Assembly (NCBI GenBank): GCA_036555515.1 | Contig: DATBLC010000264.1 | Span: 33,007-97,006 of the forward strand | From: DATACQ01 sp036555515 | GTDB lineage: Bacteria; Desulfobacterota; Binatia; UBA9968 | Direction: 5' to 3' | Length of the DNA stretch: 64,000 nt | Part shown: positions 42,742-51,175 of the stretch, piece by piece | How the letters are laid out: every line of letters starts with the position of its first letter | How positions within the stretch are numbered: position 1 is the stretch's first letter | The notes under the pieces: model-generated | Databases searched by the model: none | The model's input: the letters and a program-made list of their open reading frames with translations, nothing else | Told to the model about the DNA's origin: nothing | Made by a program: the position numbers and the translations under genes

Positions 42742-44043
42742 TCAGCATACCAAACCGCCGCGGACCAATCTCCTTTCAGCAAGACAAGCTCGCTTGGTTT
42801 GTTGGATCTCCGCGCGAACCTCCGGGCTGGCGGGATCGACTGCCCGCGCTGTCGCCAATTCTGCCATCGCCGCGGCGTAGTCTCCCTGCACCCGAAAATC
42901 TCTCGCCCGGCTTATGTAAGGCGCAATCTTGGCCTGTAACTGCTCCGGGCTGGACTGCGGCGCCGCCGGACGCGCTTCTGGAGTTTTCGTTACTACGGCT
43001 TCGGCTGGCGTTTTTCTCGGCGCGTACTCCATGCTCTTTCGCGGCTGCGGTTTAACGGCGACCTTCCATGATGGCTCCTCTGACGCGCTCGCGCGCTTGA
43101 CCACAAGGGTCCAGGCGGAGCTGGAAATCCCGTCGTACCTAGCGGTGATTTTCGCCGTGCCCGATTGCAACGCCGTGACCCGGCCTTGGGAGTCCACCTT
43201 CGCCACCCGAGCGTCGCTGCTCGACCACTCTTCGGCGTTCGTGATTTCATTTTCTGATCCGTCCGAGAACCGGCCGCGAAGAGAAAGCGCCAACGTTTCG
43301 TCGGGCTTGAGCTCCTGGCGTCCGGCATGAACCGCGAGCGTGACTACTTTCGGCGCTGGCGGACGATCCGGAACAGAGACAGTTTCCATCACGGCCACAG
43401 CTTGTTTCGCCGGTCTGCGGTTGCGCGGCAGCGCGAATATTCCCAGCGCCAGGGCGAGCGCAACGCCACTGGCAGCGACTATCTTCCACCGAAGCGCAGT
43501 ATTTTTGGATTCATCGTGGCTCGTCGGAGTTGGCCGCTCGGCTTTCCGCCCTGCTGCTTGGACTGCGGACATACTTACTTCAGTTCGAGTCTGGTCGGCG
43601 TCTCGTCTGGGTGCTAACCTCGCCCCCGGGTTAATTTCGCCTCGCGGCACCGATTTGCCGAGAATTAACTCGAGATCAGCGATCAGCTGGCGCACACCGC
43701 GCGATTCGCCCACTCCGTCCCAATCCGTCAAGTCCGCAGCCTGGATGGTACGAAAACCCACCGGCGGAATGACCACTTCAATCAGGACTGGCACGAGCTT
43801 TTTACGCAGCCGCGCTTCTTCCGCTTCCTCTTTGACCCAATCGCTTTCAATAGAATGAGACGACCACAATACCACCATGCAGCGCATTTCGCGTAGCGCC
43901 GATTCGAGCATCCGGCGCCAGGTGCGCCCAGCGGGAATGCGCCGGTCCCACCAGACGGTCCATCCGGCCTCTATGAGCCGTCTGGACAACCGGCGCGCCA
44001 CGTCACGGTCCTCCTTCGCGTAGCTCAAAAAAATATCGGCCAT
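42742..44043 (-). CDS. TIR domain - membrane segment - Big2-like domain - TPR-like protein
   Basis: The 433-residue product has a bacterial TIR domain at 1-130 (MADIFLSYAKEDRDVARRLS, WTVWWDRRIPAG, SSHSIESDWVKEEAEEA). Glu73 lies four residues after Trp69, matching the catalytic glutamate of NADase TIRs such as SARM1. A hydrophobic segment at 187-205 (IVAASGVALALALGIFAL) follows a Lys/Arg-rich linker. Residues 233-316 look like a bacterial Ig-like Big2 domain (SLRGRFSDGSENEIT, VDSQGRVTALQSGTAKITA). The last 65 residues are TPR-like (RDFRVQGDYAAAMAELATA). The TIR domain would face the cytoplasm and the rest the periplasm. ATG 44043 starts at the TIR; ATG 44052 is possible. Function unknown: signalling, stress or defence. 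Confidence 0.85.
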   Translation of the reverse strand: MADIFLSYAKEDRDVARRLSRRLIEAGWTVWWDRRIPAGRTWRRMLESALREMRCMVVLWSSHSIESDWVKEEAEEARLRKKLVPVLIEVVIPPVGFRTIQAADLTDWDGVGESRGVRQLIADLELILGKSVPRGEINPGARLAPRRDADQTRTEVSMSAVQAAGRKAERPTPTSHDESKNTALRWKIVAASGVALALALGIFALPRNRRPAKQAVAVMETVSVPDRPPAPKVVTLAVHAGRQELKPDETLALSLRGRFSDGSENEITNAEEWSSSDARVAKVDSQGRVTALQSGTAKITARYDGISSSAWTLVVKRASASEEPSWKVAVKPQPRKSMEYAPRKTPAEAVVTKTPEARPAAPQSSPEQLQAKIAPYISRARDFRVQGDYAAAMAELATARAVDPASPEVRAEIQQTKRACLAERRLVRGGLVC

Positions 44044-44204
44044 AGCTTCCAATCTTCGCCTGCACGGCGGCGCTATGATGTCCTATCGAAGCAGTGTTCG
44101 GGGGTCCGAGCCTAGGAGTGTCGTCGCGTATTTACCGATTAAGTCAAGCGCTTGAAGAAATCAAGTGCCTAACTTCCGCTTCGCGGGTTCCAGCCACAAG
44201 TGGC

Positions 44205-44295
44205 GTTCCAGTAGTTCCAATCGTTCCAATCGCCAAAAAACAACTTTGTTCTTCCCACCGATTGGAACGACTGCAACCGTTGGAACGTTTGGAAC
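44205..44295. repeat. Inverted nonamer arrays upstream of the flavoprotein gene
   Basis: Three units GTTCCAGTA, GTTCCAATC, GTTCCAATC (44205-44231) face four units GATTGGAAC, GACTGCAAC, CGTTGGAAC, GTTTGGAAC (44260-44295) across a 28-bp spacer. They can form a hairpin of about 28 bp. The 330-bp gap between the divergent TIR and flavoprotein genes holds no other feature I can support. Confidence 0.78.
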
Positions 44296-44373
44296 AGCTT
44301 TCAAAGCATGTTTGACCCGGTTACGACAAGGGTGATAAACCATCGTACAGTAAGTTCTTTCAAGGAGTTTCAC

Positions 44374-45855
44374 ATGGCCGGATCTACGGTTCAGACCGAT
44401 GTTGCGATTATTGGCGGCGGCGGCGCGGGAATTCCGGCCGCCATCGAGGTCGCGCGGGCGGGAGGCAAATGCGTCGTCCTGGAGCAGGCAATTGAATGCG
44501 GCGGCACTGCGGCGATCTCAGGCGGCGGCTGTTGCATAGTCGGCACGCCCCTGCAAAAAGCCCAGGGCATCGAGGACACGCCGGATATCGCATTCGAAGA
44601 TTGGGTGAAATGGGGCGGCGGCGCGGCGGACGAAGTGTGGGCGAGATATTATCTCGAGCACACGCTGCACGACCTCTATCATTGGGCCGAGAGCTGCGGC
44701 GCCAAATGGGTCGATATGAAATTTCAGGAAGGCAATCGCGTGCTGCGCTGGCACCGGCCGGACAATAATGGCTTGGGGTTGATGATAGCGCTCATTAAGA
44801 CCGCCGAGTCACTACCGAACATCACGATCATGACGTCGACCAGCGCGGGCCAACTGCGTACGAACAATGGCCGCGTCAGCGGCGTTACGGCGACAAGAAA
44901 AAATGAACCCGTCGAAATCCAAGCCAAAGCCGTCATCGTCGCCACCGGCGGCTTCAATTCCAATCTCGAAATGGTTCTGGAGCACCGGCCAGAATTCAAG
45001 AAATTCAAAGTCATGGAAGGCTCCGGCTTCGGCGCCAGGGGCGAGGGCCACAAATTAATCAAAGAGTTGGGCGGCTACTTCACCCACATGGACCATATCT
45101 GGTTCTACGTTTACGCCACCCCGGATTACCGCGACCCGAAGCAAAGACGCGGCTTGGTCTTTCGCATGGTGCCCGGCTACATCTGGTTCAACCAGCAAGG
45201 CAAACGATTTCACAACGAGTCGCTCACCGGCGGTGCGTCAGCAACCCCGGCGCTGCTCGCGCAAACCCCGCCGCACGCCTGGGCCGTCGCCGACACGCCG
45301 ATGCTGGCAAAGATCGACGTTGCCGATCCATACTATCGCCGCGGCGATGTTATCGATCGCGCGAAGGTGGAAGAACTGCTTAACAATTCGCCCTACATCA
45401 AGAAAGCCGATACGCTCGAAGATCTCGCCAAAAAAACCGGCGTCGAGGATGTGAATAATTTTATCGCGGAGATCGGCGAGTATAATCAATGCTTCGACAA
45501 GGGCCTCGAGAGAGATCCGAAGTTCGGCAAGTCGTTAAAGCAATCAAAAAGGTTCGACACCCCGCCCTACTACGCGATTCAGATTTTTCCGCTGGCGCGC
45601 AAAAACTTCGGCGGCGTGAAAACCGATCTCCAATGCCGCGTGCTAAATAAATATTTCGAACCGATCCCGGGCTTGTACGCGGCGGGCGAAGTTTCCGGCA
45701 TGGCCGGCGGCCATATCAATGGGAAGGCGGGTCTGGAAGGCACCATGCTCGGCCCGTCCATCTTCAGCGGCCGCGTCGCCGGCGCCTGGGCCGCGCACGA
45801 AGCGGGCTTTGGTTTGGGCTTCATCGGCAAACCGAACCGGCCCGAGCTGGATTAA
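44374..45855 (+). CDS. FAD-dependent oxidoreductase, fumarate reductase/ketosteroid dehydrogenase-like flavoprotein
   Basis: The 493-residue protein has the dinucleotide-binding start VAIIGGGGAGIPAAIEVARAG and the glutamate-ending second strand VVLEQ. The FAD_binding_2 landmarks ECGGTAAISGG, AVIVATGGFNSN and the C-terminal GLYAAGEVSGMAGGHINGKAG are all present. No covalent-flavin histidine motif, heme site or signal peptide is apparent, so it is a soluble single-subunit enzyme. AAGGAG precedes ATG 44374. It is followed after 134 bp by a molybdopterin oxidoreductase on the same strand. Electron exchange between the two is plausible but inferred. Substrates could include enoates, 3-ketosteroids or fumarate-like acids. 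Confidence 0.88.
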   Translation: MAGSTVQTDVAIIGGGGAGIPAAIEVARAGGKCVVLEQAIECGGTAAISGGGCCIVGTPLQKAQGIEDTPDIAFEDWVKWGGGAADEVWARYYLEHTLHDLYHWAESCGAKWVDMKFQEGNRVLRWHRPDNNGLGLMIALIKTAESLPNITIMTSTSAGQLRTNNGRVSGVTATRKNEPVEIQAKAVIVATGGFNSNLEMVLEHRPEFKKFKVMEGSGFGARGEGHKLIKELGGYFTHMDHIWFYVYATPDYRDPKQRRGLVFRMVPGYIWFNQQGKRFHNESLTGGASATPALLAQTPPHAWAVADTPMLAKIDVADPYYRRGDVIDRAKVEELLNNSPYIKKADTLEDLAKKTGVEDVNNFIAEIGEYNQCFDKGLERDPKFGKSLKQSKRFDTPPYYAIQIFPLARKNFGGVKTDLQCRVLNKYFEPIPGLYAAGEVSGMAGGHINGKAGLEGTMLGPSIFSGRVAGAWAAHEAGFGLGFIGKPNRPELD

Positions 45856-45989
45856 AAATTAGTGCTCACCCGCCCGTTCAATAAGAAGACTGGTTCAAGG
45901 CAAGGCACAGTCCGGGAACGTTGAACTTGTGAAACGCTTGAACACTTAGACGGCGCGCGTGAAATCTCCGCGCACGGCGTGGGGTAGAG

Positions 45990-48401
45990 ATGTCGAAAGC
46001 AGCTCGAATTAGAAATGCGGCTGAAGAAGTGCGCGGTTACTGCGCCCTGTGCACCGCTCACTGCGCCACCATCGCGACTGTGGAAAACGGCCGAGTCATT
46101 CGCCTCGACCCCGATCAGGACCATCCCAACGGCGGGGTAATGTGCATTAAGGGCAAGGCCGCGCCGGAGCTAGTCTATCACCCCGATCGTTTGAATTTCC
46201 CTCTCAAGCGCACTCGTCCGAAGGGCGATCCGGATCCGGGTTGGCAGCGCGTTAGCTGGGACGAAGCTCTCGACGAGATAGCGAAAAAGTTACTCGATGT
46301 CCGCGCGGGCTATGGGGCCCGGGCGATGGCGTTGGGCAAAGGCACCAAAAGCGGAACATCGGTCGACGATGTCGAGCGCTGGTTGGGCCGTTTTCTTTAT
46401 CTCTACGGCAGCCCCAACTGGGTATCGACCACCCATGTATGCAACTGGCATAGAGACACCGCTTTCAGTTTTACCTTTGGCACGAATCTACCGACCCCCG
46501 ATCTGGCGCATAGCAAGACGTTTCTTCTCTGGGGTCATAATCCAAGCTCAACCTCTTTGATCCTCGCTCACGATATTGTCGAAGCCCGCGCCGGAGGAAT
46601 GAAAACGGTGGTTGTCGACCCGCGCCGTATCGGCATCGGCGCCAACGCGGACATGCTTTTGCAACCGCGGCCGGGAACGGACGGCGCGCTGGCCCTGGCT
46701 CTCATTCACTGTCTAATGGAAGAAAGCTGGTACGACGCAGGCTTCGCGCGCCAATGGACCAACGGCCCGTTTCTATTGAATACCGCCACCAGCCAAGCCG
46801 TGACCGAGGCAGACCTTTCATCCGCAGGCACACTTCATCGGTTCGTTATTTGGGACGAACTAAAAAATGAATCCGTCCTCTACGACGCCGCGACGGGAAA
46901 TTTCGAGCGCGCCGGCGCACAGCCGGCGCTCTTCGGCGCGCGCACGCTCTTCGGAAAAAACGGCGAGGAAATTCATTGCAAACCGGTATTTGAGCTTCTC
47001 GGTGAGATCGCCGCGCGCTTCGCTCCGGAACGCTCCGAACAAATCCATTGGGTGCCCGCGGAGAAAGTCTGGAAGACGGCGCTCCTGCTCGCCCACAATC
47101 GGCCCGTGAGCATGTACATGTGGAACGGCATCGGCCAGCACACTAACGCGACACAGACGAGCCGCGCCATCGCCTCGTTGTACGCGCTGCTGGGCGACTA
47201 CGACCGCCCGGGCGGCAATGTGACGTTTCCGAAAGTCCCGGTAAATAATGTCGACGGTAAAGAATTTTTGCCACGAGACGTCGCCGCCATCCGCGTCGGC
47301 CGCGAACGCAAGCCCCTCGGCCCGCCGGCTTCGCCCGGCAACTGCGCTGCTTACGACATTTTCACGGCAATTCTGGACGAGACGCCGTATCCGATAAAAG
47401 CGTTCGTCGCCTTCGGCTGCAATCCGGTGATGTCCAACGCCGATGCGCGGCGCGCGCGCGAGGCATTGCGCAAGCTAGAGTTCGGCGTCGCTATTGATCT
47501 CTTCATGACGCCGACGGCTGAATTATGCGATTACGTGCTGCCGGCGACGAGCTTTTTGGAAATGTCGAACATCACCACGGCCTTCGAGCATCGTCCGTCG
47601 GGAAAAACGCACGTGCAATATCGTCCAGCGGTTGTGGAGCCGCTTTACGAGCGCCATTCGGACACCTGGATAATTTTTGCATTAGCGAAACGGATGGGTC
47701 TGGGCGAGCATTTCTGGAACGGTGATATCGAAGCAGGTTACGAGCACGAGCTAGCGCCCACGGGGATTAAGCTGCGGCAACTAAAAGATGCGCCGGGAGG
47801 CATTTCGCGCCCCATCGAGACAACCTACGAAAAGCATGCCGGGCAAAATAAGGACGGCAGTGTCCGCGGATTCGCCACGCCCTCGAAGAGAGTGGAACTC
47901 TACAGCCACAAACTCGCGACCCACGGGTACCCCGCCATGCCGGAGTACATCGAACCGGCGTTGAGTCCTGTCAGCAAGCCAGAAATCGCGGCTGAGTATC
48001 CGCTCGTGCTTACCAACGCGAAGTTCACGACTTTCATTCACAGCCAGCAGCGCGCGCTGGCCAGCCTGCGCAAGGCATCGCCGGAGCCTAGCGCCGACAT
48101 TCATCCGGAGACCGCATCGAGATACGGCATCAAGAACAAGGAATGGATGCTGGTCGAAACGCCGCGCGGCGCCATCAAAGTCAAAGCGCGCGTGACCGCC
48201 GCCATCGTCGCCGGCGTCGTTTGCGTCCAACATGGCTGGTGGCAGCATTGTGAGGAATTGAAACTGCCCGGATACAGTCCCTATGACACTGATGGCGCCA
48301 ATCCCGGCACCCTTATTGGCACCGATCTCAGCGACCCCGTCAGTGGTTCTCTACCGCACCGATCCTATCTATGCCGCGTTCGCCCGGCGCAATATGATTA
48401 G
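45990..48401 (+). CDS. Molybdopterin (bis-MGD) oxidoreductase, DMSO reductase family catalytic subunit
   Basis: The 803-residue protein has an N-terminal 4Fe-4S site (Cys18-X2-Cys21-X3-Cys25-X26-Cys52). The family core follows: RVSWDEALDEIAKKL, LLWGHNPSSTS, VVVDPRRIGIGANADMLLQPRPGTD and the C-terminal molydop-binding domain (SRYGIKNKEWMLVETPRGAIKVKA). Cys151 (THVCNWHRDTAF) lies where the Mo/W-ligating Cys, Sec or Ser normally sits. No Tat twin-arginine signal is present, so it is predicted to be cytoplasmic. No iron-sulfur or membrane-anchor subunit gene follows; the only partner nearby is the flavoprotein upstream. Its stop codon ends at the first base of a MITE-like element, so the original 3' end may have been changed. 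Confidence 0.9.
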   Translation: MSKAARIRNAAEEVRGYCALCTAHCATIATVENGRVIRLDPDQDHPNGGVMCIKGKAAPELVYHPDRLNFPLKRTRPKGDPDPGWQRVSWDEALDEIAKKLLDVRAGYGARAMALGKGTKSGTSVDDVERWLGRFLYLYGSPNWVSTTHVCNWHRDTAFSFTFGTNLPTPDLAHSKTFLLWGHNPSSTSLILAHDIVEARAGGMKTVVVDPRRIGIGANADMLLQPRPGTDGALALALIHCLMEESWYDAGFARQWTNGPFLLNTATSQAVTEADLSSAGTLHRFVIWDELKNESVLYDAATGNFERAGAQPALFGARTLFGKNGEEIHCKPVFELLGEIAARFAPERSEQIHWVPAEKVWKTALLLAHNRPVSMYMWNGIGQHTNATQTSRAIASLYALLGDYDRPGGNVTFPKVPVNNVDGKEFLPRDVAAIRVGRERKPLGPPASPGNCAAYDIFTAILDETPYPIKAFVAFGCNPVMSNADARRAREALRKLEFGVAIDLFMTPTAELCDYVLPATSFLEMSNITTAFEHRPSGKTHVQYRPAVVEPLYERHSDTWIIFALAKRMGLGEHFWNGDIEAGYEHELAPTGIKLRQLKDAPGGISRPIETTYEKHAGQNKDGSVRGFATPSKRVELYSHKLATHGYPAMPEYIEPALSPVSKPEIAAEYPLVLTNAKFTTFIHSQQRALASLRKASPEPSADIHPETASRYGIKNKEWMLVETPRGAIKVKARVTAAIVAGVVCVQHGWWQHCEELKLPGYSPYDTDGANPGTLIGTDLSDPVSGSLPHRSYLCRVRPAQYD

Positions 48402-48648
48402 TTAACCCGGATTCCGCAGTTAGACAGAGAAGACGGCAAGCGAGGTGGAGCCCTGGAGTAGCGAAGGCGTCCAGCTGTAAAATTTCAAAGTCATTTTGCG
48501 CTTTCGCACTTCGTTGTTACGAGTTTTAACGTTCCGTCGAAAAACCGCTGCTCGATGTCTGCTCAGAGGCAGAAACCCATCGACTTTGCTACGGAAGGGT
48601 TGCGCCTCGCGCTTCCTGTCGAGCGCAACTGCGGAATCCGGGGTTAAC
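48401..48648. mobile_element. 248-bp MITE-like element with terminal inverted repeats
   Basis: The left end GTTAACCCGGATTCCGCAG (48401 on) is matched by the inverted right end at 48627-48648, with one extra C (GTTAACCCCGGATTCCGC), giving inverted repeats of about 21 bp. No transposase gene lies inside. A diverged, oppositely oriented copy lies at 23676-23950. The first G completes the TAG stop of the upstream oxidoreductase gene. Together with 48651-48700 it fills the 313-bp gap between two convergent genes. Confidence 0.8.
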
Positions 48649-48650
48649 AC

Positions 48651-48700
48651 AAGGGGACAGTCCCCCTTTTTCACGTCTTTGGAATGGGGACTGTTCCCTT
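48651..48700. repeat. GGGGACAGTCCCC-type inverted repeat, possible bidirectional terminator
   Basis: AAGGGGACAGTCCCC (48651 on) faces GGGGACTGTTCCCTT (ending near 48700); the arms match at 14 of 15 positions. It lies between convergent genes and is followed by T-rich sequence on the plus side and preceded by A-rich sequence, so termination in both directions is possible. A related repeat lies at 38866-38900. Confidence 0.55.
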
Positions 48701-48714
48701 TTCATGCCTCTGGG

Positions 48715-49332
48715 CTAGTGCGCGGATTTGAGATCGGTTACAAGCGCGGCGATAATTTCTTCAAGCGCCCGGTTCCAGCCTTGCACCAACGCCTCCGGCG
48801 ACCGGCGGCTTAGGTCGACTGATTTCGCGTAACGCTTTTCCATGATGATCTGTGGTCTGCTGTCCGTTTCCTTGCTCAAGAAAAACTCGATCTCCAAAAC
48901 CGCCTTGGGCGCGCTGCCGTTGCGAAAATCCCCGTACAGATCGTTCACCGCGGCCTCCAAGACATGGGTCGGCTGCAGCTGATGCGACGAGCCGATGACG
49001 TGCCGGAACACATGGGACTGAGCCAAACCCTTGCGAATCTCCTCGGTAATAAGAACCGCCGGCGCCACCAAAAACCGGTTGTAGAAGTCGGACTCGTAGC
49101 GCGCTTCCGACGTGCGGTAGACGAAGCTTTTTTCCGTATATCGAGGCGATATCCGCACGTCGGCAATCTCCACGACGCCGTTTCCCAGCGTCGTGGACGG
49201 ATTTACGTTGCGCTTCACCTCGAGCACGAAATAGTGCTGATCCGGATAGTTCCTCTCGAAGCTGACGCAACCTGAGAGAACAATGAGCAGAGCCGCCGAC
49301 GCATGCCGGGCAGTGATAGTAACTGCTTTCAT
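48715..49332 (-). CDS. ABC-type transport auxiliary lipoprotein, PqiC/LptE-like component of MCE system
   Basis: The 205-residue protein has a lipobox signal (ALLIVLSGCVSF, Cys at about 22). It then has the pattern of the ABC-type transport auxiliary lipoprotein family: NYPDQHYFVLEVKR, VVEIADVRISPRYTEKSFVYRTSEARYESDFYNRFLV. In PqiABC and MlaFED-like systems this lipoprotein supports the MCE protein that bridges to the outer membrane. Its ATG overlaps the mlaD-like gene end by 4 bp, so it belongs to the same operon. Confidence 0.85.
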   Translation of the reverse strand: MKAVTITARHASAALLIVLSGCVSFERNYPDQHYFVLEVKRNVNPSTTLGNGVVEIADVRISPRYTEKSFVYRTSEARYESDFYNRFLVAPAVLITEEIRKGLAQSHVFRHVIGSSHQLQPTHVLEAAVNDLYGDFRNGSAPKAVLEIEFFLSKETDSRPQIIMEKRYAKSVDLSRRSPEALVQGWNRALEEIIAALVTDLKSAH

Positions 49333-50378
49333 CGCTCCACGACCTTCGAGGGCGGCGGTGGCGCTCCGAACAAGATTTGAGACGGATACCTTCGGGAATT
49401 GTCGGTGAGCTCCTTCATATTTTCCGAAATCGCGCGCAGATTCTGCACCGTCTTCTCGATGTCTCGCTGTTGGCCGGCGAGCAGGCGATTGACCCGCTGC
49501 AGCGTTTGCCGGAGCTGTATGCCCGTTTCCGGCAGATCCGCGGCGACTGAATCCAAGCGCCCAACCAAGCGGTTGATGCCTTCTGATGTTTTTGGTAGAT
49601 CGGCCACTAACTGGGTCAGCGGCTCATCGATGCGCTCGAGAATCTGTCGCGCCACAACGGCGGCTGCGGCCGCGTCCTTTATGGCATTCTTTAGGTCTGT
49701 TCCGCCGACGACATCACTTAATTGCCGATTGGTTTCCCTTATTTCGGCGAGCAGGAGGGTGGTCTGTTGACCAATTTTTTCGAGGTTGGCGCTCTCGGCT
49801 ACCCTGGTGATGGTGCTCAATGACTTTTCGATACCCTGGGTCAGCCTCTGCAGGTTGATCTCCTCGATATTGCGCAGAATGCGGTCCACGGATTCGGCCA
49901 GCTGCGTGATACGGCTTTGCCCCGACGGAACGTAGGGATATCTGGGCTCCCAATCGATGGTCAGCGGCGGATGGCGCGCGGGATCGAGGTAGTCGACCTC
50001 GAGGTAGGCCGTGCCCGTAAGGCCCTGCGCCGCCAAACGCACGCGCAGTCCCTTGGCGATCTCCGCGGCAAAGCCCGGACCGGCCGCGTCAGGCAGAGCA
50101 TCCTGGAACATGGTCGAGGTCAACCCCGCGCGCACCAACACGTAACGGCGCCGCGTCGAATATTCCGCGCTGGTGAGGGTGATTTGCTCGACTTTTCCCA
50201 CGAGCACGCCGCGAAACTTCACCGCGGAACCAACGTCCAAACCCTGCACGGATTCGTCGATATAAGTTTCAATGAAATTTTTTTTCTGGAGCAACGTGCC
50301 GACACCGAGCACGACGACGCCGATCACGCCGATCACCGTAGCGCTGATGACGAACAAGCCGATCTTGAAATAACTCAA
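49329..50378 (-). CDS. mlaD: MlaD-family (MCE domain) lipid-transport protein
   Basis: The 349-residue protein has one N-terminal membrane anchor (KIGLFVISATVIGVIGVVVLGVG). An MCE domain follows (QGLDVGSAVKFRGVLVGKVEQITL to GLTGTAYLEVDYLD), which forms a hexameric ring carrying lipids between membranes. A long helical tail (about 150-330) contains alternating coil segments, as in longer MCE proteins that build a needle. It starts with TTG at 50378; GGACGGGA just upstream acts as the ribosome site. It lies between the mlaF-like ATPase gene and the lipoprotein gene. The symbol is by family. Confidence 0.9.
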   Translation of the reverse strand: MSYFKIGLFVISATVIGVIGVVVLGVGTLLQKKNFIETYIDESVQGLDVGSAVKFRGVLVGKVEQITLTSAEYSTRRRYVLVRAGLTSTMFQDALPDAAGPGFAAEIAKGLRVRLAAQGLTGTAYLEVDYLDPARHPPLTIDWEPRYPYVPSGQSRITQLAESVDRILRNIEEINLQRLTQGIEKSLSTITRVAESANLEKIGQQTTLLLAEIRETNRQLSDVVGGTDLKNAIKDAAAAAVVARQILERIDEPLTQLVADLPKTSEGINRLVGRLDSVAADLPETGIQLRQTLQRVNRLLAGQQRDIEKTVQNLRAISENMKELTDNSRRYPSQILFGAPPPPSKVVER

Positions 50379-50401
50379 ATTCCCGTCCTATTCCGCCACC
50401 G

Positions 50402-51169
50402 TTACGCGCCGTTGCCTGCTTGCCGGGAGAAAAACTGGCGCACCGTGGGTTCGTCGCTGCGCTCGCGCAATTCCCGCGGGCTTCCCATGGCAATGATGCC
50501 TTTCCTTTTTTTATCCAACATAATCACGCGGTCCGCAATCGTGAAGATGCTCGGCAGCTCGTGGGTCACCACGACGAAGGTGATCTTCAAGCTCCGCGCA
50601 AGGCTCAAAACCAGCTGGTCCAGCTCCACCGAGGTGACCGGGTCGAGGCCGGCGGACAACTCATCTAAAAACAAAAGCTGCGGATCTAGTGCCATGGCCC
50701 GCGCGATGGCGCCGCGCTTTTGCATGCCGCCGCTGAGCTCTGACGGCATCCGGTCGCCGACGCCGCCGAGACCGACCCGTTGCAGCTTCATGTGCGCGAT
50801 CAAGCGAATTGCTTCCGGCGGAAGGTCGGTGAACTCCTCCAACGCCAGCGCGACGTTTTCCAAGAGGGTCATGGAACCGAACAAAGCGCCGCTCTGGTAC
50901 ATGACGCCGAATTTCCTCAGGATGCGCAGCCGCGCTTCGCCCTGGGCCGCCGCAATGTCTTCGCCGTCGATGAGAATCCTGCCGGCGGCGGGTTTGTAAA
51001 GCCCGATCATGTGCTTGAGCAAAGTGCTCTTGCCGCAGCCGGAACCACCGAGGATGGCAAACACTTCGCCGGCGTAGACTTCGAAGTTGAGACGGTCCAA
51101 CACCACTAGACCGTCATATGCGGCGGTGAAATCTTCCACCCGGATGATCGCCTCGCGCTCCGCCGTCAT
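50402..51169 (-). CDS. mlaF: ABC transporter ATP-binding protein MlaF
   Basis: The 255-residue ATPase has Walker A ILGGSGCGKSTLLKHMIGL, the MlaF-like segment MYQSGALFGSMTLLENVAL, signature PSELSGGMQKRGAIARAMA and Walker B LLFLDELSAGLDPVTS. The SGALFGSMT Q-loop and GGMQKR signature are diagnostic of the Mla/MCE-type ATPases. It is 6 bp downstream of the permease gene and energises phospholipid movement across the envelope. Confidence 0.94.
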   Translation of the reverse strand: MTAEREAIIRVEDFTAAYDGLVVLDRLNFEVYAGEVFAILGGSGCGKSTLLKHMIGLYKPAAGRILIDGEDIAAAQGEARLRILRKFGVMYQSGALFGSMTLLENVALALEEFTDLPPEAIRLIAHMKLQRVGLGGVGDRMPSELSGGMQKRGAIARAMALDPQLLFLDELSAGLDPVTSVELDQLVLSLARSLKITFVVVTHELPSIFTIADRVIMLDKKRKGIIAMGSPRELRERSDEPTVRQFFSRQAGNGA

Positions 51170-51175
51170 GGCCGT

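Noticed and set aside
42742..44043. TIR gene as part of a known defence system (Thoeris, CBASS or TIR-STING)
   Set aside because: No ThsA-like, cyclase, STING or SAVED partner is adjacent; only the TIR domain is shared with those systems.
45990..48401. Acetylene hydratase
   Set aside because: The 4Fe-4S motif fits, but the residue after the second cluster cysteine is Thr, not the catalytic Asp of acetylene hydratase.
48420..48674. 84-codon frame similar in sequence to a frame at 23784-24023, as if a small protein family
   Set aside because: The two are copies of one MITE-like element. Differences fall mainly on first codon positions of that frame, not third, so there is no sign of selection for a protein.
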